A stretch of 7,766 nt of DNA, taken from NCBI GenBank assembly GCA_964538565.1, contig CAZIGW010000080.1, positions 1-7,766 of the forward strand. The letters run 5' to 3'. Origin of the DNA: CAYVBN01 sp964538565 (GTDB lineage Bacteria > Pseudomonadota > Alphaproteobacteria > Rhizobiales > Xanthobacteraceae). The position numbers and the translations under genes were made by a program. A model generated the notes under the pieces. The model worked only from the letters and a program-made list of their open reading frames with translations. It was not told where the DNA came from and did not search any database. Shown one piece after another: positions 1 through 5,510 of this stretch (within the stretch, counting starts at the first letter, position 1; each line of letters begins with the position of its first letter).

Positions 1-577
1 CCAGCCGCTCGCCGAGCACGGCGAGGATTTCCTCGACGATCGTTTCGTGCGGCACGTCGCGCGACATCACCGTCAGGTCGGCTTCGGCATAGATCGGATA
101 GCGCTCGGCGATGAGCGTCTGCAGCTTCTGCGTCGGATCTCCGTCCTTGAGCAGCGGGCGGTCGCTGCGCCGCCTGATCCGCCGCAGCAACACGTCGAGG
201 TCCGCCTTGAGCCACACGGAGATTGCCTTGGCGCGAACGAGCGCGCGCGTCTCCGCGTTCATGAAGGCACCGCCGCCGGTCGCCAGCACCTGCGGCCCGT
301 TCTCGAGCAGGCGGGCGATCACGCGGGCCTCGCCGGCGCGGAAGGCCGGCTCGCCGTGCTTCTCGAAGAACTCCGCGATGGTCATGCGCGCGGCCTCTTC
401 GATCTCGCTGTCCGCATCGACGAACGGCACGCCGAGCCGGGCCGCCAGCCGGCGCCCGATGGAGGATTTGCCCGCCCCCATCATGCCGACGAGCACGACC
501 GAGCGGCGGCCGAGAGCCGCCACGATGGCGGCGAGCGGCGCTGCGACCACCTCGCTATGGACCGCGACATCAACCAT
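1..577 (-). CDS. aroK: Shikimate kinase, C-terminal end cut by window edge
   Basis: Shikimate kinase phosphorylates the 3-hydroxyl of shikimate with ATP, the fifth step of the cytoplasmic chorismate pathway. Reading the minus strand from the ATG at 577 gives 192 codons without a stop, running off the left edge. Visible motifs are the Walker A P-loop GMMGAGKS (residues 31-38), the shikimate/Mg-binding DAD (54-56), the FRAGE segment with Arg80, the GGG loop (101-103), and the lid RPLL (140-143). The start is supported by an AGGA Shine-Dalgarno six bases upstream (plus-strand 584-587). About 27 residues precede the P-loop strand, a modest N-terminal extension common in alphaproteobacterial AroK. 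The usual downstream partner is aroB, which would lie outside the window; that is expectation, not observation. The gene is divergent from the small membrane protein and xerD. Identity is secure. Confidence 0.96.
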   Translation of the reverse strand, partial: MVDVAVHSEVVAAPLAAIVAALGRRSVVLVGMMGAGKSSIGRRLAARLGVPFVDADSEIEEAARMTIAEFFEKHGEPAFRAGEARVIARLLENGPQVLATGGGAFMNAETRALVRAKAISVWLKADLDVLLRRIRRRSDRPLLKDGDPTQKLQTLIAERYPIYAEADLTVMSRDVPHETIVEEILAVLGERL

Positions 578-963
578 GGGGTGTCCTGAAAGCCGCCGCC
601 AAATTCCCACAAAGTACCCGCCGAGACAACCGGAACCCTTGCCAGCGCCGGACGGACGTGGTCGTACTTCCGCGCTTCGGTGCTTGAATCGAATCATGGC
701 GCGCCGCATGGTCCGGCGAAGCGAGGTCCAGCGCGCCGACGCGCTCGGAACGCCTTGCGCCGGCGAGAGCGCGGGCGCAGACGAGTTTACAAAAATTGCG
801 TCGGCCTGATTGTGACCGCAAAACCGGGATCCACTGTGACCGATCGCGTTTCAGCGCAGGATCGGACGTGGGCCGTGGCTTTCGGACACGATCATGCGGA
901 GTACAACGGGATGAGCGGAATGGCGGTCTGCGTGGAACGCCATCCCGCGGATGAGCGGCATCG
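578..963. other. Divergent intergenic region between aroK and the small membrane protein gene
   Basis: This stretch must hold the promoters for aroK (minus) and for the 964-1113/xerD pair (plus). I see no convincing protein gene: short ORFs on both strands have arginine-rich, shadow-like translations. What can be seen: an A/T patch at 785-797, whose minus strand contains TAAACT, a possible -10 for aroK without a good -35; a direct repeat TGTGACCG at 811-818 and 835-842; a 10-base word TTCGGACACG at 881-890 that recurs before accA; and an imperfect hairpin (arms 920-925 and 938-943) flanked by two GGATGAGCGG copies (909-918, 949-958). None of these is assignable to a known regulator from sequence alone. 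Confidence 0.5.
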
Positions 964-1113
964 ATGCCAAGCCTGTTTCGTTTCTTGCTGATCGTGGGGA
1001 TTCTCGGGGGCCTGGGCTACGGCGCCCTGTTCGCGCTCGCGACCTTCGTCGAGCCCAAGCCGCGCCAGATCACCGTCACGATCCCGCAGGATCGATTTTT
1101 CAAGAATCACTGA
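964..1113 (+). CDS. Small single-pass membrane protein upstream of xerD (49 aa)
   Basis: An ATG at 964 opens a 49-residue frame ending in TGA at 1111-1113. The translation has a short basic start (MPSLFR), one hydrophobic Gly/Leu/Ala-rich segment (about residues 4-28, containing VGILGGLGYGALFALA), then a polar tail with EPKPRQITVTIPQDRF. This pattern fits one N-in membrane helix with a short periplasmic tail. From memory, a similar protein of about 50 residues with FVEPxPR…VxIPxxR sits just before xerD in many rhizobial genomes and is labelled hypothetical, sometimes wrongly histidine kinase. Only 15 bases separate its stop from the xerD start, so the two are probably co-transcribed and perhaps translationally coupled. 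There is no strong Shine-Dalgarno. Its function is unknown to me; a role in envelope or division is not shown by the sequence. Confidence 0.82.
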   Translation: MPSLFRFLLIVGILGGLGYGALFALATFVEPKPRQITVTIPQDRFFKNH

Positions 1114-1128
1114 CGGTCTCGCGCCGAG

Positions 1129-2076
1129 ATGCCCCGCAAGACGAATCCTCCCGACGAGCGGCTGCTGGACCTGTTCTTCGACATGCTGAGTGCGGAACGC
1201 GGCGCGCGCGACAACACGCTCGCCGCCTATCGCCGCGATCTCGACGATCTGACGAGCCACCTGCGCGCCGCGCGCAAGACGGTCGCGAACGCCCGCACCG
1301 CCGACCTGCGCGCCTATCTGGCCTCGCTTGACGAGCGCGGCTTCAAGGCATCGTCGGTGGCGCGGCGCCTCTCCGCCATCCGCCAGCTTTACCGCTTCCT
1401 CTATGCCGAAGGGCACCGGGGGGACGACCCGGCCGCCGTCATCGAGGGCCCGAAGCGCGGCCGCGCGCTGCCGAAGATCCTGTCGGTGGCCGAGGTGGAC
1501 CGGCTGCTCGCGGCGGCGCGACGCGCCGCCCAGGACCCTTCGCGCACGCCGCTCGACCGGCTGCGCTGGCTGCGGCTCAACTGTCTGCTCGAGGTGCTGT
1601 ACGCGACGGGGCTGCGCGTCTCCGAGCTGATCGCGCTGCCCGCCTCCGCGGCGCGGCGCGACGAACGCATGCTGATCGTGCGCGGCAAGGGCGGCAAGGA
1701 GCGGCTGGTCCCGCTCAACGGGGCCGCCAAGACGGCGATGCGCGACTATCTCGCCGCCATGGCGCAGATCGAGCGCAGGGGCGAATCCCGCTGGCTCTTT
1801 CCCTCCTTCGGCGAATCGGGCCATCTCACGCGCCAGCACGTCGGCCGCGAGTTGAAGACCCTTGCGGGCGCCGCGGGAATCGCCGCCGACCGGGTCAGCC
1901 CGCATGTGCTGCGTCACGCCTTCGCCAGCCACCTCCTGCAGAACGGCGCGGACCTGCGCATCGTGCAGACGCTGCTCGGCCACGCCGACATCTCGACCAC
2001 GCAGATCTATACGCACGTGATCGAGGATCGGCTGAAGAGCCTGGTGCGCGACCTGCATCCTCTGGCGAACGACTGA
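1129..2076 (+). CDS. xerD: Tyrosine recombinase XerD
   Basis: XerD, with XerC, resolves chromosome dimers at dif near the terminus, activated by FtsK at the septum. The 315-residue protein has an N-terminal SAM-like core-binding domain (about 10-105, with NTLAAYRRDL) and a C-terminal catalytic domain (about 115-305). All six catalytic positions are present: Arg163 (GLRVSE), Lys187 (GKGGKER), His259 and Arg262 (HVLRH), His285 (LLGHADIST) and nucleophile Tyr294 (TQIYTH). Each is exactly 15 positions beyond its E. coli XerD counterpart (R148, K172, H244, R247, H270, Y279, from memory). Roughly ten of the extra residues lie around 132-147. The ATG at 1129 lacks a good Shine-Dalgarno and lies 15 bases after the small membrane ORF, consistent with coupling. 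XerC is the main alternative; the neighbourhood between aroK and accA favours XerD. No integrase-associated mobile features surround it. Confidence 0.93.
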   Translation: MPRKTNPPDERLLDLFFDMLSAERGARDNTLAAYRRDLDDLTSHLRAARKTVANARTADLRAYLASLDERGFKASSVARRLSAIRQLYRFLYAEGHRGDDPAAVIEGPKRGRALPKILSVAEVDRLLAAARRAAQDPSRTPLDRLRWLRLNCLLEVLYATGLRVSELIALPASAARRDERMLIVRGKGGKERLVPLNGAAKTAMRDYLAAMAQIERRGESRWLFPSFGESGHLTRQHVGRELKTLAGAAGIAADRVSPHVLRHAFASHLLQNGADLRIVQTLLGHADISTTQIYTHVIEDRLKSLVRDLHPLAND

Positions 2077-2303
2077 CGCGCCTGTCCGGTTCAGCCGTCT
2101 GCGGCGTCCGGCCGGGCCGCCGCGCCGGGCGGCCGTCGCATTCGGACACGTGGTTGAGCCTAGCGTCCGCCTGCCGGGTCGGCCTGCGATGACAAGACGA
2201 CGGCAAGGAGAAATGCCGGCTTCGCTTGACTTGGCCCGCCCTGCGCGCGAGTTTCGCCCGCGCCCGGGCGGCGGGCACTTCCGAAATTCTCGACCGAGAC
2301 TCG
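2077..2303. other. xerD-accA intergenic region
   Basis: This 227-base spacer separates two plus-strand genes and probably contains the accA promoter, although I cannot mark a convincing -35/-10 pair. It contains the hairpin at 2115-2134, a second copy of the word TTCGGACACG (2141-2150; the first is at 881-890), and an AAGGAG at 2205-2210 immediately before an ATG at 2213. That ATG opens a 37-codon frame which ends at 2326, overlapping the accA start. The accA frame itself can be extended upstream to a TTG at 2226, but that extension does not look like AccA sequence. Confidence 0.5.
2115..2134. terminator. GC-rich hairpin after xerD, weak terminator candidate
   Basis: A perfect 7-bp stem (GGCCGCC 2115-2121, GGCGGCC 2128-2134) closes a 6-base loop, 39 bases after the xerD stop. 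No T-tract follows, so intrinsic termination is doubtful. It could be a transcript-stabilising or attenuating structure, or chance in a very GC-rich spacer. Confidence 0.3.
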
Positions 2304-2326
2304 ATGCGCATCTACCTCGACTTTGA
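2213..2326 (+). CDS. Possible 37-aa leader ORF overlapping the accA start (speculative)
   Basis: An ATG at 2213 preceded by AAGGAG (2205-2210, only two bases of spacing) opens a frame ending with TGA at 2324-2326, 22 bases inside accA in another frame. The translation (starting MPASLDLARPARE) is arginine- and proline-rich with no recognisable domain. The interest is positional: it has the only purine-rich ribosome-binding sequence in the area, while the accA ATG at 2304 lacks one. It might be a leader peptide that couples translation into accA. It may equally be noise; the spacing is shorter than optimal and conservation is unknown. Confidence 0.2.
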   Translation: MPASLDLARPAREFRPRPGGGHFRNSRPRLDAHLPRL

Positions 2327-3260
2327 AAAACCCGTCGGCGAACTCGAAGCCAAGGTGAAAGAACTGCGCGCGCTCGCCGAGACGGGCGACGCCGTGGCCA
2401 TCGGGGAGGACATCGCGCGGCTGGAGGCCAAGGCGGACGCGGCGCTCGAGGAGATCTACGCCAATCTGACGCCGTGGCAGAAGACGCAGGTCGCCCGCCA
2501 TCCCGAGCGTCCGCACTGCCTCGACTACATCGCGGCGCTGATCACCGAGTTCACGCCGCTCGCGGGCGATCGCAAGTTCGGAGACGACGCTGCGATCGTC
2601 GGCGGGTTCGGCCGCTTTCAGGGCGAAAGCATCTGCGTGATCGGGCACGAGAAGGGATCGTCCACCGAGAGCCGGATCAAGCACAATTTCGGCATGGCGC
2701 GGCCGGAGGGCTATCGCAAGGCCGTGCGGCTGATGGAACTCGCCGACCACTTCGACGTCCCGGTGCTGTCGCTGGTCGATACCGCGGGCGCCTATCCGGG
2801 CATCGGCGCGGAAGAGCGCGGCCAAGCGGAGGCGATCGCCCGCTCGACCGAAGCCTGCCTCGCCCTCGGCGTGCCGAACGTCGCCGTGATCCTCGGCGAA
2901 GGGGGTTCGGGCGGCGCCATCGCGATCGCCACCGCCAATCGCGTGCTGATGCTCGAGCACGCGATCTACAGCGTGATTTCTCCGGAAGGGGCGGCCTCGA
3001 TCCTCTGGCGCGATACCTCGAAAGCCCAGGAGGCGGCGACCAGCATGAAGATCACCGCCCAGGACCTCATTCGATTCGGCGTCATCGACGCCATCGTCAA
3101 GGAACCCATGGGCGGCGCCCACCGCGACCCCGCCGCCGCCATCGCGGCAGCCGGCGCGGCCATTGCGGCGGCCTTCGCCGAGCTCCAAGGGCTCGACCGC
3201 GAATCAGTGCGCACGCAGCGGCGGGAGAAGTTCCTGGCGATCGGCCGGACGATCGGCTGA
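2304..3260 (+). CDS. accA: Acetyl-CoA carboxylase carboxyltransferase subunit alpha
   Basis: AccA pairs with AccD in a cytoplasmic carboxyltransferase that moves the carboxyl group from biotin on AccB to acetyl-CoA, giving malonyl-CoA for fatty acid synthesis. From the ATG at 2304 the product is 318 residues, matching the family length. Residues 1-10 (MRIYLDFEKP) match the typical alphaproteobacterial N-terminus, which is why I prefer this start over the in-frame TTG at 2226 that would add 26 Ala/Arg-rich residues. Crotonase-fold carboxyltransferase landmarks include TEFTPLAGDR (81-90), the conserved DTAGAYPGIGAEERGQ (159-174), the glycine-rich oxyanion loop GEGGSGGA (198-205) and the segment ISPEGAASILWRD (225-237). 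The start has no clear Shine-Dalgarno. There is no accD in the window, in keeping with the usual separation of the two genes. The frame is intact. Confidence 0.97.
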   Translation: MRIYLDFEKPVGELEAKVKELRALAETGDAVAIGEDIARLEAKADAALEEIYANLTPWQKTQVARHPERPHCLDYIAALITEFTPLAGDRKFGDDAAIVGGFGRFQGESICVIGHEKGSSTESRIKHNFGMARPEGYRKAVRLMELADHFDVPVLSLVDTAGAYPGIGAEERGQAEAIARSTEACLALGVPNVAVILGEGGSGGAIAIATANRVLMLEHAIYSVISPEGAASILWRDTSKAQEAATSMKITAQDLIRFGVIDAIVKEPMGGAHRDPAAAIAAAGAAIAAAFAELQGLDRESVRTQRREKFLAIGRTIG

Positions 3261-3306
3261 AGGCGCGAGGCGGCGGCCTGCGACTTATCCTCACGTAAAA
3301 TACTGG

Positions 3307-3320
3307 GAACAGTACTGTTC
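3307..3320. promoter_or_regulatory. Perfect 14-bp palindrome, candidate operator
   Basis: GAACAGTACTGTTC is identical to its reverse complement. It lies six bases downstream of a -10-like TAAAAT, so a bound dimer would sit over the transcription start if that promoter is real. Half-sites GAACA and TGTTC are separated by four bases. The GAAC/GTTC core recalls LexA-type and some TetR-type operators, but the 6-base gap between GAAC and GTTC does not match the alphaproteobacterial LexA direct repeat (GTTC-N7-GTTC). The regulator is unknown. Confidence 0.45.
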
Positions 3321-3408
3321 TATTCTATTTTCATCTTTCAAATACATAGGAGCCACTTGCGGCGACCTTCTGGGGCTTTACCGGCCGTTCACCATTCGCG
3401 TGGTGGGA

Positions 3409-3422
3409 TGTTCCGGGGAACA
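3409..3422. promoter_or_regulatory. Second GAACA/TGTTC dyad, candidate operator
   Basis: TGTTC (3409-3413) and GAACA (3418-3422) are inverted repeats separated by CGGG; the dyad extends to 6-bp arms with a 2-base centre. The half-sites and the 4-base spacing match the upstream palindrome but in the opposite order. The site lies about 52 bases before the ATG at 3475. The GGGGAAC part also resembles an EcfG -35 element, but no CGTT follows at 16-17 bases. Confidence 0.3.
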
Positions 3423-3474
3423 ACTTCGCCTTGCTTAGACCACATCTTAACGATAACGGTAGCTCAACGAACGT

Positions 3475-5106
3475 ATGGGGAATCTCAACGGTCGGGGGAG
3501 TTCAGCGTTGAAACGGCGGTGGCCTGCAGCCCGCGCCTCTTTGGCATTGGCGGCGATTGTTGCTGCGTCGGCGCTTGCCGCGTGCGACACCGACGGCACG
3601 TCCGGTGCCTCCGTGGCGCGGGCGATGAAGCCGCTTTCGCCCGAGATGATGTCGCTGCTCGCCGAAAAGCACATGCCGAAGGAATCGCCGATCCTCGTGC
3701 GCATCTTCAAGGAAGAGGCGGAGCTCGAGGTCTGGAAGCAGGACGACAGCGGCCGCTTCGCGCTGCTCAAGACCTACCCGATCTGCCGCTGGTCGGGCGA
3801 ACTCGGACCGAAGATCAAGCAAGGCGACCGCCAGGCGCCCGAGGGCTTCTACACGATCACGCCCGGGCAGATGAATCCCAACTCCAACTACTATCTCTCG
3901 TTCAATCTCGGATTCCCCAACGCCTACGACCGCGCCAACGACCGGACCGGATCGTTCCTGATGGTGCACGGCGACTGTTCGTCGGCGGGCTGCTACGCGA
4001 TGACCGACGAGCAGATCGGCGAGATCTACGCACTCGGCCGCGAATCGTTTTTCGGCGGCCAGAAGTCGTTCCAGGTCCAGGCCTATCCGTTCCGGATGAC
4101 CGCGCTCAACATGGCCAGGCACCGCAACAATCCGGCCATGCCGTTCTGGCGCATGATCAAGGAAGGCTACGACCATTTCGAGGTCTCGCACCTCGAGCCC
4201 AAGGTCGACGTGTGCGAAAAGCGCTACGTGTTCGACGCGGTGCCGCGCGGAGGCGCGAACACGCCGCTCAACTTCTCGCCGCGCGGCCCCTGCCCGCCGT
4301 ACGAAGTGCGTCCGGACATCGCCGCCGCGGTCGCGCAGAAGCAGCAGCGTGACGAGCGCGAGTTCGCCGAACTGGTGGCGAGCGGCACGCAGACCGTCGC
4401 CATCCATACCGGAACCGACGGCGGCATGAATCCCGTCTTCATGGCGCGGCTGCGCTCGCCGGATCGCTTCGACGACAATGGTCGCATTCAGCCCGTCCTG
4501 GCCTCGCTTCCCGCGTTGCCGCCGACCGTCAATCCGCCGCGCACACCCGACGTCGTGGCCACGACCGGCAGCGTGACCGTCGCCGACGTACCGCTGCCGC
4601 GCACGGCTCCACGCCGCAGGGTCGGCACGACGGCGACCGCGACGGCCAACGTCGACGAGCCTTCGCTGACCAACAAGCTGATGGGCCTGTTCTCGACCGC
4701 ATCGGCCGACTCCGCGCCGACCGCACGCTCCGTGCCCTCGCGATCCGATTCCGGCAATCCAATCGACCGGGTGTCGAAATGGATCGGCCTGGGGAGTTCG
4801 GACGAATCGAAGTCTGCCCCGCCCGCCCCGAAGGCCCGACCGTTGCACACGGCGACGGCGCCTCACGCCGACAGCCCGGCGGCGAGCCGGCCGGCCCCGC
4901 AGCCCCGCACGGCCGCCCCGCAGCAGACCGAGCCGCCTGCCGCCCCGCAGACGCAGCAGGCCCAACCCCAGGTCGCCGAGGCGGCAGACGAGGCCGTTAA
5001 GCCTGCTGCAAATACCGCCCCGGCGGGCAACGAACCCCTGATGCACGGGGCCCAGCCCATGCTACCATCGGCGAGCTTCGACAGCCGCTGGAGTGCGTTC
5101 CGCTGA
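3475..5106 (+). CDS. YafK/DpaA-like YkuD-domain murein lipoprotein with long C-terminal tail
   Basis: A 543-residue exported protein. Residues 1-37 form a lipoprotein signal: basic stretch KRRWPAAR, a hydrophobic core, and lipobox LAAC with Cys37, followed by Asp38. In E. coli, Asp at +2 favours inner-membrane retention; whether this holds here is unknown. The L,D-transpeptidase-type (YkuD) catalytic domain spans about 70-280. Its signature is HGDCSSAGCYAMTDEQ, with His165, Ser170 and nucleophile Cys173, the variant typical of the YafK family, in which E. coli DpaA/YafK cuts Braun lipoprotein from peptidoglycan. The activity here could therefore be cross-link formation or hydrolysis. Residues from about 345 on are low-complexity Pro/Ala/Gln/Thr sequence, far beyond the roughly 250 residues of E. 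coli YafK. Within it two short helix-like segments resemble each other (NKLMGLFST 400-408, SKWIGLGSS 434-442), and the protein ends in FDSRWSAFR. I give the ATG at 3475 as the outer limit; a TTG at 3508 with a better ribosome-binding site may be the true start. Confidence 0.88.
   Translation: MGNLNGRGSSALKRRWPAARASLALAAIVAASALAACDTDGTSGASVARAMKPLSPEMMSLLAEKHMPKESPILVRIFKEEAELEVWKQDDSGRFALLKTYPICRWSGELGPKIKQGDRQAPEGFYTITPGQMNPNSNYYLSFNLGFPNAYDRANDRTGSFLMVHGDCSSAGCYAMTDEQIGEIYALGRESFFGGQKSFQVQAYPFRMTALNMARHRNNPAMPFWRMIKEGYDHFEVSHLEPKVDVCEKRYVFDAVPRGGANTPLNFSPRGPCPPYEVRPDIAAAVAQKQQRDEREFAELVASGTQTVAIHTGTDGGMNPVFMARLRSPDRFDDNGRIQPVLASLPALPPTVNPPRTPDVVATTGSVTVADVPLPRTAPRRRVGTTATATANVDEPSLTNKLMGLFSTASADSAPTARSVPSRSDSGNPIDRVSKWIGLGSSDESKSAPPAPKARPLHTATAPHADSPAASRPAPQPRTAAPQQTEPPAAPQTQQAQPQVAEAADEAVKPAANTAPAGNEPLMHGAQPMLPSASFDSRWSAFR
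3494..3500 (+). promoter_or_regulatory. Ribosome-binding site favouring a TTG start for the lipoprotein gene
   Basis: GGGGGAG lies seven bases before an in-frame TTG at 3508-3510. The ATG at 3475 has no Shine-Dalgarno. Starting at the TTG removes eleven residues and leaves a 26-residue lipoprotein signal beginning with the basic KRRWPAAR n-region, a more usual length than 37. This is an argument from spacing and signal-peptide shape, not proof. Confidence 0.5.
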
Positions 5107-5194
5107 CCGGGACAAGGGTCCCCTGCCGAACGAGCCGGCGCCCGGAGCGTGACTGATCGAAACTGCCTGCAACCAACGAGAGAAAGCGAAGGTA

Positions 5195-5470
5195 ATGAAC
5201 AAGCGATTGCTGATTGGGGGCGCATGTCTTGCTGCGCTCGTTCTCCCGATGACCGCACAGGCCCAGGGTGTTCCGGGCGGCGCCGCTCACGGCTTCTATG
5301 AGGGCGGCCGCATCGCGGGTCCGGTCGGCGCGGTCGTCGGAACCGCCGTCGGTGGCGTCATCGGCGGCGTCGAAGGCGTGCTCGGCATTCCTCCGAGCTA
5401 TGCGGCTGCGGAACCGGCGCCCGTCCGTCCGCACGTTCGCCACCGCCATCATCGCCGGCATCACCGCTGA
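5195..5470 (+). CDS. Small secreted glycine-zipper protein with His/Arg-rich tail (91 aa)
   Basis: The product begins with a Sec signal peptide (MNKRLLIGG, then a hydrophobic core) and a likely signal peptidase I site after A21-Q22-A23. Cys11 lies inside the hydrophobic core and not in a lipobox. The mature part is about 68 residues: a glycine-zipper segment (about 38-65, with repeated GxxxG spacing such as GAVVGTAVGGVIGG), a short Ala/Pro linker, and a tail of His and Arg (RPHVRHRHHRRHHR). Glycine zippers pack membrane helices or form oligomers in the envelope, and His-rich tails may bind metal or acidic surfaces; both are inferences. Similar small proteins are common in rhizobia, from memory. 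A GAAGG (5188-5192) is very close to the ATG; GAGAGAAAG (5179-5187 area) may help. It lies 88 bases after the lipoprotein gene on the same strand, so co-transcription is possible. The exact function is unknown. Confidence 0.85.
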   Translation: MNKRLLIGGACLAALVLPMTAQAQGVPGGAAHGFYEGGRIAGPVGAVVGTAVGGVIGGVEGVLGIPPSYAAAEPAPVRPHVRHRHHRRHHR

Positions 5471-5475
5471 ACGGG

Positions 5476-5496
5476 CGGCGCGGCAATTCCGCGCCG
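5476..5496. terminator. GC-rich hairpin after the glycine-zipper gene
   Basis: A perfect 8-bp stem (CGGCGCGG 5476-5483, CCGCGCCG 5489-5496) with a CAATT loop begins five bases after the stop codon. It has no T-tract and precedes the stronger terminator at 5511-5539. It may protect the mRNA 3' end or assist termination. Confidence 0.45.
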
Positions 5497-5510
5497 ACCC
5501 ACGCGACATG

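Larger units (their letters stand above)
3261..3474 (+). promoter_or_regulatory. AT-richer spacer upstream of the YafK-like lipoprotein gene
   Basis: The 214 bases between accA and the lipoprotein gene contain an abrupt AT-rich stretch (about 3285-3350) in otherwise GC-rich DNA. A TAAAAT hexamer (3296-3301) resembles a -10 box, though no good -35 lies 16-18 bases upstream. Six bases after it is a perfect 14-bp palindrome (3307-3320), and 102 bp further (centre to centre) a second dyad (3409-3422) uses the same half-sites in the reverse order. A TTGCTT (3431-3436) and TAACGG (3454-3459), 17 bases apart, form a second weak promoter candidate close to the gene. An AGGAG (3348-3352) precedes no plausible gene. 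The region is likely the lipoprotein promoter; the regulator is not identifiable. Confidence 0.5.

Noticed and set aside
570..821. 83-codon minus-strand frame whose stop overlaps the aroK start
   Set aside because: The overlap resembles coupled genes, but the product is Arg/Ser-rich without a domain, and it spans the likely aroK promoter. aroK has its own AGGA site.
892..2058. 388-codon open frame on the minus strand opposite xerD
   Set aside because: It is fully antisense to the complete XerD frame and has Arg/Gln/His-rich shadow composition.
1129..2076. Phage or transposon integrase indicating a mobile element
   Set aside because: The catalytic spacing matches E. coli XerD exactly after a fixed offset, and the neighbours are housekeeping genes with no att-like repeats or cargo.
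2160..3188. 342-codon open frame on the minus strand opposite accA
   Set aside because: The plus-strand AccA has all family motifs; this frame is a GC-driven shadow.
3307..3331. LexA (SOS) box in the palindrome region
   Set aside because: The alphaproteobacterial box is a direct repeat GTTC-N7-GTTC. Here GTTC at 3317 is followed at that spacing by TTTT, and the dyad has a 6-base GAAC-GTTC gap.
3417..3441. EcfG-type general stress promoter (GGAAC with a CGTT -10)
   Set aside because: GGAAC is present at 3417-3421, but GACC and not CGTT follows at the required 16-17 base spacing.
3357..4352. TTG-started frame with AGGAG four bases upstream, overlapping the lipoprotein gene in another frame
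   Set aside because: The ribosome-binding-like sequence is attractive, but the translation becomes a low-complexity Arg/Pro shadow once it enters the lipoprotein gene.
3502..5046. 514-codon open frame on the minus strand opposite the lipoprotein gene
   Set aside because: Its translation is Arg/Gly-rich and low in ordinary hydrophobic structure, as expected for the antisense of a high-GC gene. The plus-strand frame has a lipobox and an intact YkuD signature.
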